Below are positions 29,847-32,036 of a stretch of 32,036 nucleotides of DNA, in pieces (the first letter of the stretch is position 1; every line of letters starts with the position of its first letter). Below the pieces are notes generated by a model, which was not told the DNA's origin, made no database searches, and was given only the letters and a program-made list of their open reading frames with translations. The DNA comes from Candidatus Pacearchaeota archaeon (lineage in GTDB: Archaea; Nanobdellota; Nanobdellia; Pacearchaeales; GW2011-AR1). The position numbers and the translations under genes are program-made. The stretch lies in contig VGKS01000009.1 in NCBI GenBank assembly GCA_016866935.1, positions 1 through 32,036 of the forward strand. The letters are read 5' to 3'.

Positions 29847-30284
29847 ATGATAAATATAAGAAAATACTCTAATAAGGACTTTAGTGAGGTTTTTAAAATA
29901 ATAAAGCAGGAGTATGGAAAAGAACCGTATAATGAAAAGTGGACAAGAAATAATGCTCTAAAAACTTTAAATCATTATTCTAAGGTTGGAAAGATTTATG
30001 TTGCCGAGATAGGAAAAAAGGTTGTTGGGTTTTTAGTTCTTCATAAAGAATTTTATAACACTGGAGCTCAACTTGATCTAAAAGAAATTGCAGTTAATTC
30101 TAGATTCCAAGGCCAGGGAGTAGGCAAGGCATTGATAAAGAAAGCTGAAGAATTTGCGATAAAAAATAAAATAAAACAAATCTATCTTACTACTCACTTA
30201 GATGCTCCAGCATATCTCTTTTATGTTAAACACGGGTTTATTCCTGCTAAAAAAACTGTATTTTTTAGAAAGGAATTAAAATGA
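29847..30284 (+). CDS. GNAT-family N-acetyltransferase
   Basis: A 145-residue acetyltransferase. LKEIAVNSRFQGQGVGKALIKK carries the acetyl-CoA loop Q-x-x-G-x-G, followed by LDAPAYLFYVKHGF, the usual C-terminal part. Substrate unknown. ATG at 29847 has GGGGAAG about 7 nt upstream, so it has a leader and Shine-Dalgarno. Its stop overlaps the next ATG (ATGA). Confidence 0.9.
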   Translation: MINIRKYSNKDFSEVFKIIKQEYGKEPYNEKWTRNNALKTLNHYSKVGKIYVAEIGKKVVGFLVLHKEFYNTGAQLDLKEIAVNSRFQGQGVGKALIKKAEEFAIKNKIKQIYLTTHLDAPAYLFYVKHGFIPAKKTVFFRKELK

Positions 30285-30520
30285 AAAAGAAAAAAGTGAT
30301 GGTATTAATTGGAGATTGGCCAAGACATTTTATAGAAGACTTAAAATTCTTTGAAGAGGTAAGTAAAAGGTTTAATAGTCCAGTAGTAAAAGTTAATAAG
30401 TTTAGATATAAAATCTCAATAGGAAATAAGGAAATAATCTTTCAGTTTTGTTTTGGTCCAGATGATGATGAGGTTTGGCATATACGAAGCGCAACAAGAG
30501 GTAAAGAAAAAGGAGGTTAA
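30281..30520 (+). CDS. Hypothetical protein after the GNAT gene
   Basis: A 79-residue soluble basic protein (MKKKKVMVLIGDWPRHF...) with an alpha/beta pattern: VMVLIG, helix LKFFEEVSKRF, then VVKVNKFRYKISIGNKEIIFQF. No family is recognised. It starts by ATGA overlap with the GNAT stop and carries GGAGG for the next gene near its 3' end, so three genes form a translationally coupled unit. Confidence 0.6.
   Translation: MKKKKVMVLIGDWPRHFIEDLKFFEEVSKRFNSPVVKVNKFRYKISIGNKEIIFQFCFGPDDDEVWHIRSATRGKEKGG
30512..30516 (+). promoter_or_regulatory. Strong Shine-Dalgarno GGAGG deciding the next start
   Basis: GGAGG (in AAAGGAGGT) lies 5 nt before the ATG at 30522, fixing that start; the same frame is open back to 30453. 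Confidence 0.75.
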
Positions 30521-30521
30521 G

Positions 30522-30689
30522 ATGAGTAATAGAGATTTTGCAGAAATAGAAAACACTATCCGTAACTTAGAAAGACAAGCAAGAGAAACAGTTAGAAGAG
30601 TGGAAGCTGAATCAGGAATGGTTATGAATGGAACTAATACTAAACACGGAGGTTTATTCTTTTCACTAAGAGATTTAGAATTAGGATAA
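30522..30689 (+). CDS. Small hypothetical helical protein
   Basis: A 55-residue protein (MSNRDFAEIENTIRNLERQ...), mainly one charged helix, then NGTNTKHGGLFFSLRDLELG. It starts 1 nt after the previous stop with a strong GGAGG. No family is recognised. Confidence 0.6.
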   Translation: MSNRDFAEIENTIRNLERQARETVRRVEAESGMVMNGTNTKHGGLFFSLRDLELG

Positions 30690-30828
30690 CACCGACGATA
30701 AAGGGTTAATGATAATGCCTTAACTTCTTATTTTTCTTTATTGTAATGGCTTCTAAGTAGAGCAACTCAAGTATTTGGTGGCTAATTTGAAAACGATTAT
30801 TTAATAATTATAGATTATTCTAATTTAA

Positions 30829-31803
30829 ATGATAAATACAAAATTCAAAAAAGGACAAATTCCACATAATAAAATAAATTTTAAAGAAGAAGATATTGAA
30901 AAAATTCTAAATTTATATTTTAATTCTAAATATTCTCATTCAGAAATTGCTAGGATTTATTCGATTAACGCCTCAACAATAGGTGATTTATTAAAGAGAC
31001 TGGGAAAAAAATCCAGGAAATCTGGAAAGCGTTTAGGAGTAGCAAAAAAGTTGACTAGAAAAGAATTAGAAGAGCTATATATTAATCAAAAGAATTCTGT
31101 AAATAAAATATCTTCAAAGCTTGGAGTCTCAAAAGATACTATTAAGCATTGGATAATTTCTTATAATTTACATTATCGTGGAATTGGTAATAGGAAGTTA
31201 CCGAAACTTTTTCAGAGACCTTCAAAAGAAGAACTAGAAAGATTACATCACATTGATAAAAATTCAAAAAATAATATCGCTTTAAAGTTTGGGGTTTCTA
31301 AGACAACTATTTCTAGATGGTTCAAAGAATATGAAATTACTCCAAAACTTTACACCAAACATTCAAATATAGAGTTAATAATGAAAAGTTTGCTGGAAAA
31401 TAATAATTTGATAGAAGGTCTAAAAGAGCAATATGTGATTAAACTTTCTAAAGGATATACCAGAGCAGATTTTGCCTTTCCAAATCAAAAAATAGCAATC
31501 TATTGCGATGGAGATTATTGGCATGGAAATTGGCATTCAATTGGAAAAAATAAAGATTTAATTAAAGAAGGTCCAAGAAAAAAACACATTTTTGAAAAAA
31601 CAGTAGTTAAAGATGGAAGAATTCATTTCGAGTTAATGAGTTTGGGATGGGTTACACTTAGGTTTACTGAACAGGATATTAAAAATAACGGTTCAAGTAT
31701 TATGGAAATAATAAAAAAGAATCTCTTTGACAAAGAATTCATAAAAAATAGAAAATTAGAAATAACTAAAGCATTATATATTAGGAAGAAGCAGGGACTC
31801 TAA
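30829..31803 (+). CDS. Triple helix-turn-helix protein with Vsr/DUF559-like endonuclease domain
   Basis: A 324-residue protein. Residues about 18-60, 75-110 and 135-170 are three similar HTH units (SEIARIYSINASTIGDLLKR, VNKISSKLGVSKDTIKHWI, NNIALKFGVSKTTISRWFKE). The C-terminal domain has YTRADFAFPNQKIAIYCDGD followed by YWHG, then LMSLGWVTLRFTEQDI, the Vsr/DUF559 layout within the PD-(D/E)XK fold, also found in EDxHD homing endonucleases. So it is likely a site-specific DNA nuclease, mobile or defensive. ATG at 30829 is about 22 nt after TTATTTAATA, so leaderless. A tRNA-like 3' end lies 117 bp downstream. Confidence 0.82.
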   Translation: MINTKFKKGQIPHNKINFKEEDIEKILNLYFNSKYSHSEIARIYSINASTIGDLLKRLGKKSRKSGKRLGVAKKLTRKELEELYINQKNSVNKISSKLGVSKDTIKHWIISYNLHYRGIGNRKLPKLFQRPSKEELERLHHIDKNSKNNIALKFGVSKTTISRWFKEYEITPKLYTKHSNIELIMKSLLENNNLIEGLKEQYVIKLSKGYTRADFAFPNQKIAIYCDGDYWHGNWHSIGKNKDLIKEGPRKKHIFEKTVVKDGRIHFELMSLGWVTLRFTEQDIKNNGSSIMEIIKKNLFDKEFIKNRKLEITKALYIRKKQGL

Positions 31804-31920
31804 TTAAAAGTATTAAAAGTGATAGGCACTACTATTAATTTTTCAATTAGACGATTTAAGAATAATTATAAGCTTATTAAACTATCAAGGGTATACGGTT
31901 AAAAAATATCAAAAATAAAA

Positions 31921-31994
31921 TCCCCTCACCAAGAGTCGAACTTGGGTAACGCGGGTACTACATATTTACCAATGATTTCTAGCGAAACCATTCT
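31921..31994 (-). tRNA. tRNA-like 3' part near the window edge
   Basis: On the minus strand CCAAG/CTTGG around loop TTCGACT forms a good T arm, followed by TGAGGGG and A at 31921, a normal acceptor 3' strand and discriminator; a T-rich tract follows. Upstream is a possible long variable arm and a hairpin ATGGTTT/AAATCAT. No matching 5' strand (CCCCTCA) or D arm is seen before 32036. Either the 5' half and an intron lie past the edge, or this is a tRNA fragment such as an attachment-site remnant. Confidence 0.42.
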
Positions 31995-32009
31995 GATTGT
32001 GTTTCATCT

Positions 32010-32032
32010 TTTTTTCCCGAGGAAGGGAAAAA
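32010..32032. other. Hairpin at the right edge
   Basis: On the minus strand TTTTTCCC and GGGAAAAA pair perfectly around a 6-base loop. It lies just 5' of the tRNA-like sequence on that strand and may be part of an intron. It ends a 233-bp stretch (31804-32036) with no protein-coding gene. Confidence 0.4.
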
Positions 32033-32036
32033 TCCA

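Noticed and set aside
31981-32036. RNase P or SRP RNA end
   Set aside because: GAGGAAGGGAAAAATCC resembles but does not match the conserved RNase P GAGGAAAGTCC, and the rest does not fit.

Overview
The window is AT-rich archaeal chromosome. Archaeal markers are ribosomal protein S6e, aIF2-gamma, a short aIF5B, and promoters that place a TATA-like box about 20-22 nt before the start codon, so most transcripts should be leaderless. Small proteins, short intergenic gaps and the mix of core archaeal genes with bacterial-type ones (type I methylase, msrB, CBU_0592-like membrane protein) suggest a DPANN-type lineage such as Woesearchaeota or Pacearchaeota. That placement is inference.

Layout. 1-5.4 kb is a defence and nuclease island: a HEPN-like protein (cut by the left edge), hsdM, a hidden 38-aa membrane ORF, a 53-aa AbrB-type protein, a PD-(D/E)XK nuclease, an HNH nuclease with a partner of unknown function, a decayed AbrB copy, a membrane-anchored Holliday-junction-resolvase-like nuclease, and two small paralogues, one broken by an in-frame TGA. 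It contains paired palindromic operators around the hsd promoter and a 46-bp promoter repeat that carries a mini leader ORF. 5.4-10.3 kb holds housekeeping genes: a UvrD-type helicase fused to a RecB-type nuclease, aIF2-gamma, a Nudix hydrolase and S6e. 10.3-14.8 kb is a copper-handling locus: a membrane-bound winged-helix regulator facing a run of overlapping genes for a Met-rich membrane protein, an anchored cupredoxin, a small Cys-loop membrane protein, a CopZ-like chaperone, a GNAT acetyltransferase and a Cu+ ATPase. A 14-bp palindrome lies between the two promoters. A VKOR-type disulfide enzyme follows, convergent. 15.2-22.1 kb carries aIF5B, a PC4-like protein, tRNA-dihydrouridine synthase, CysRS and an XPD/DinG-like helicase; two divergent pairs here share one TATA box. 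22.1-22.5 kb has a tRNA-Leu followed by an 87-bp tandem array that repeats its 3' end. 22.5-29.8 kb is mainly envelope and secreted proteins (a lipoprotein-like protein, a matrixin-type protease, MsrB, a DsbA-like oxidoreductase, several small membrane proteins) and TatD. 29.8-32 kb has a GNAT, two small hypotheticals, a triple-HTH protein with a Vsr/DUF559-like nuclease domain, and a tRNA-like 3' end at the right edge.

Working together: the copper genes read as sensing, extracytoplasmic capture, cytosolic chaperoning and export. VKOR and the DsbA-like protein make a plausible extracytoplasmic disulfide pathway, although they lie 12 kb apart. The left island looks like a restriction/defence region assembled from partly duplicated modules.
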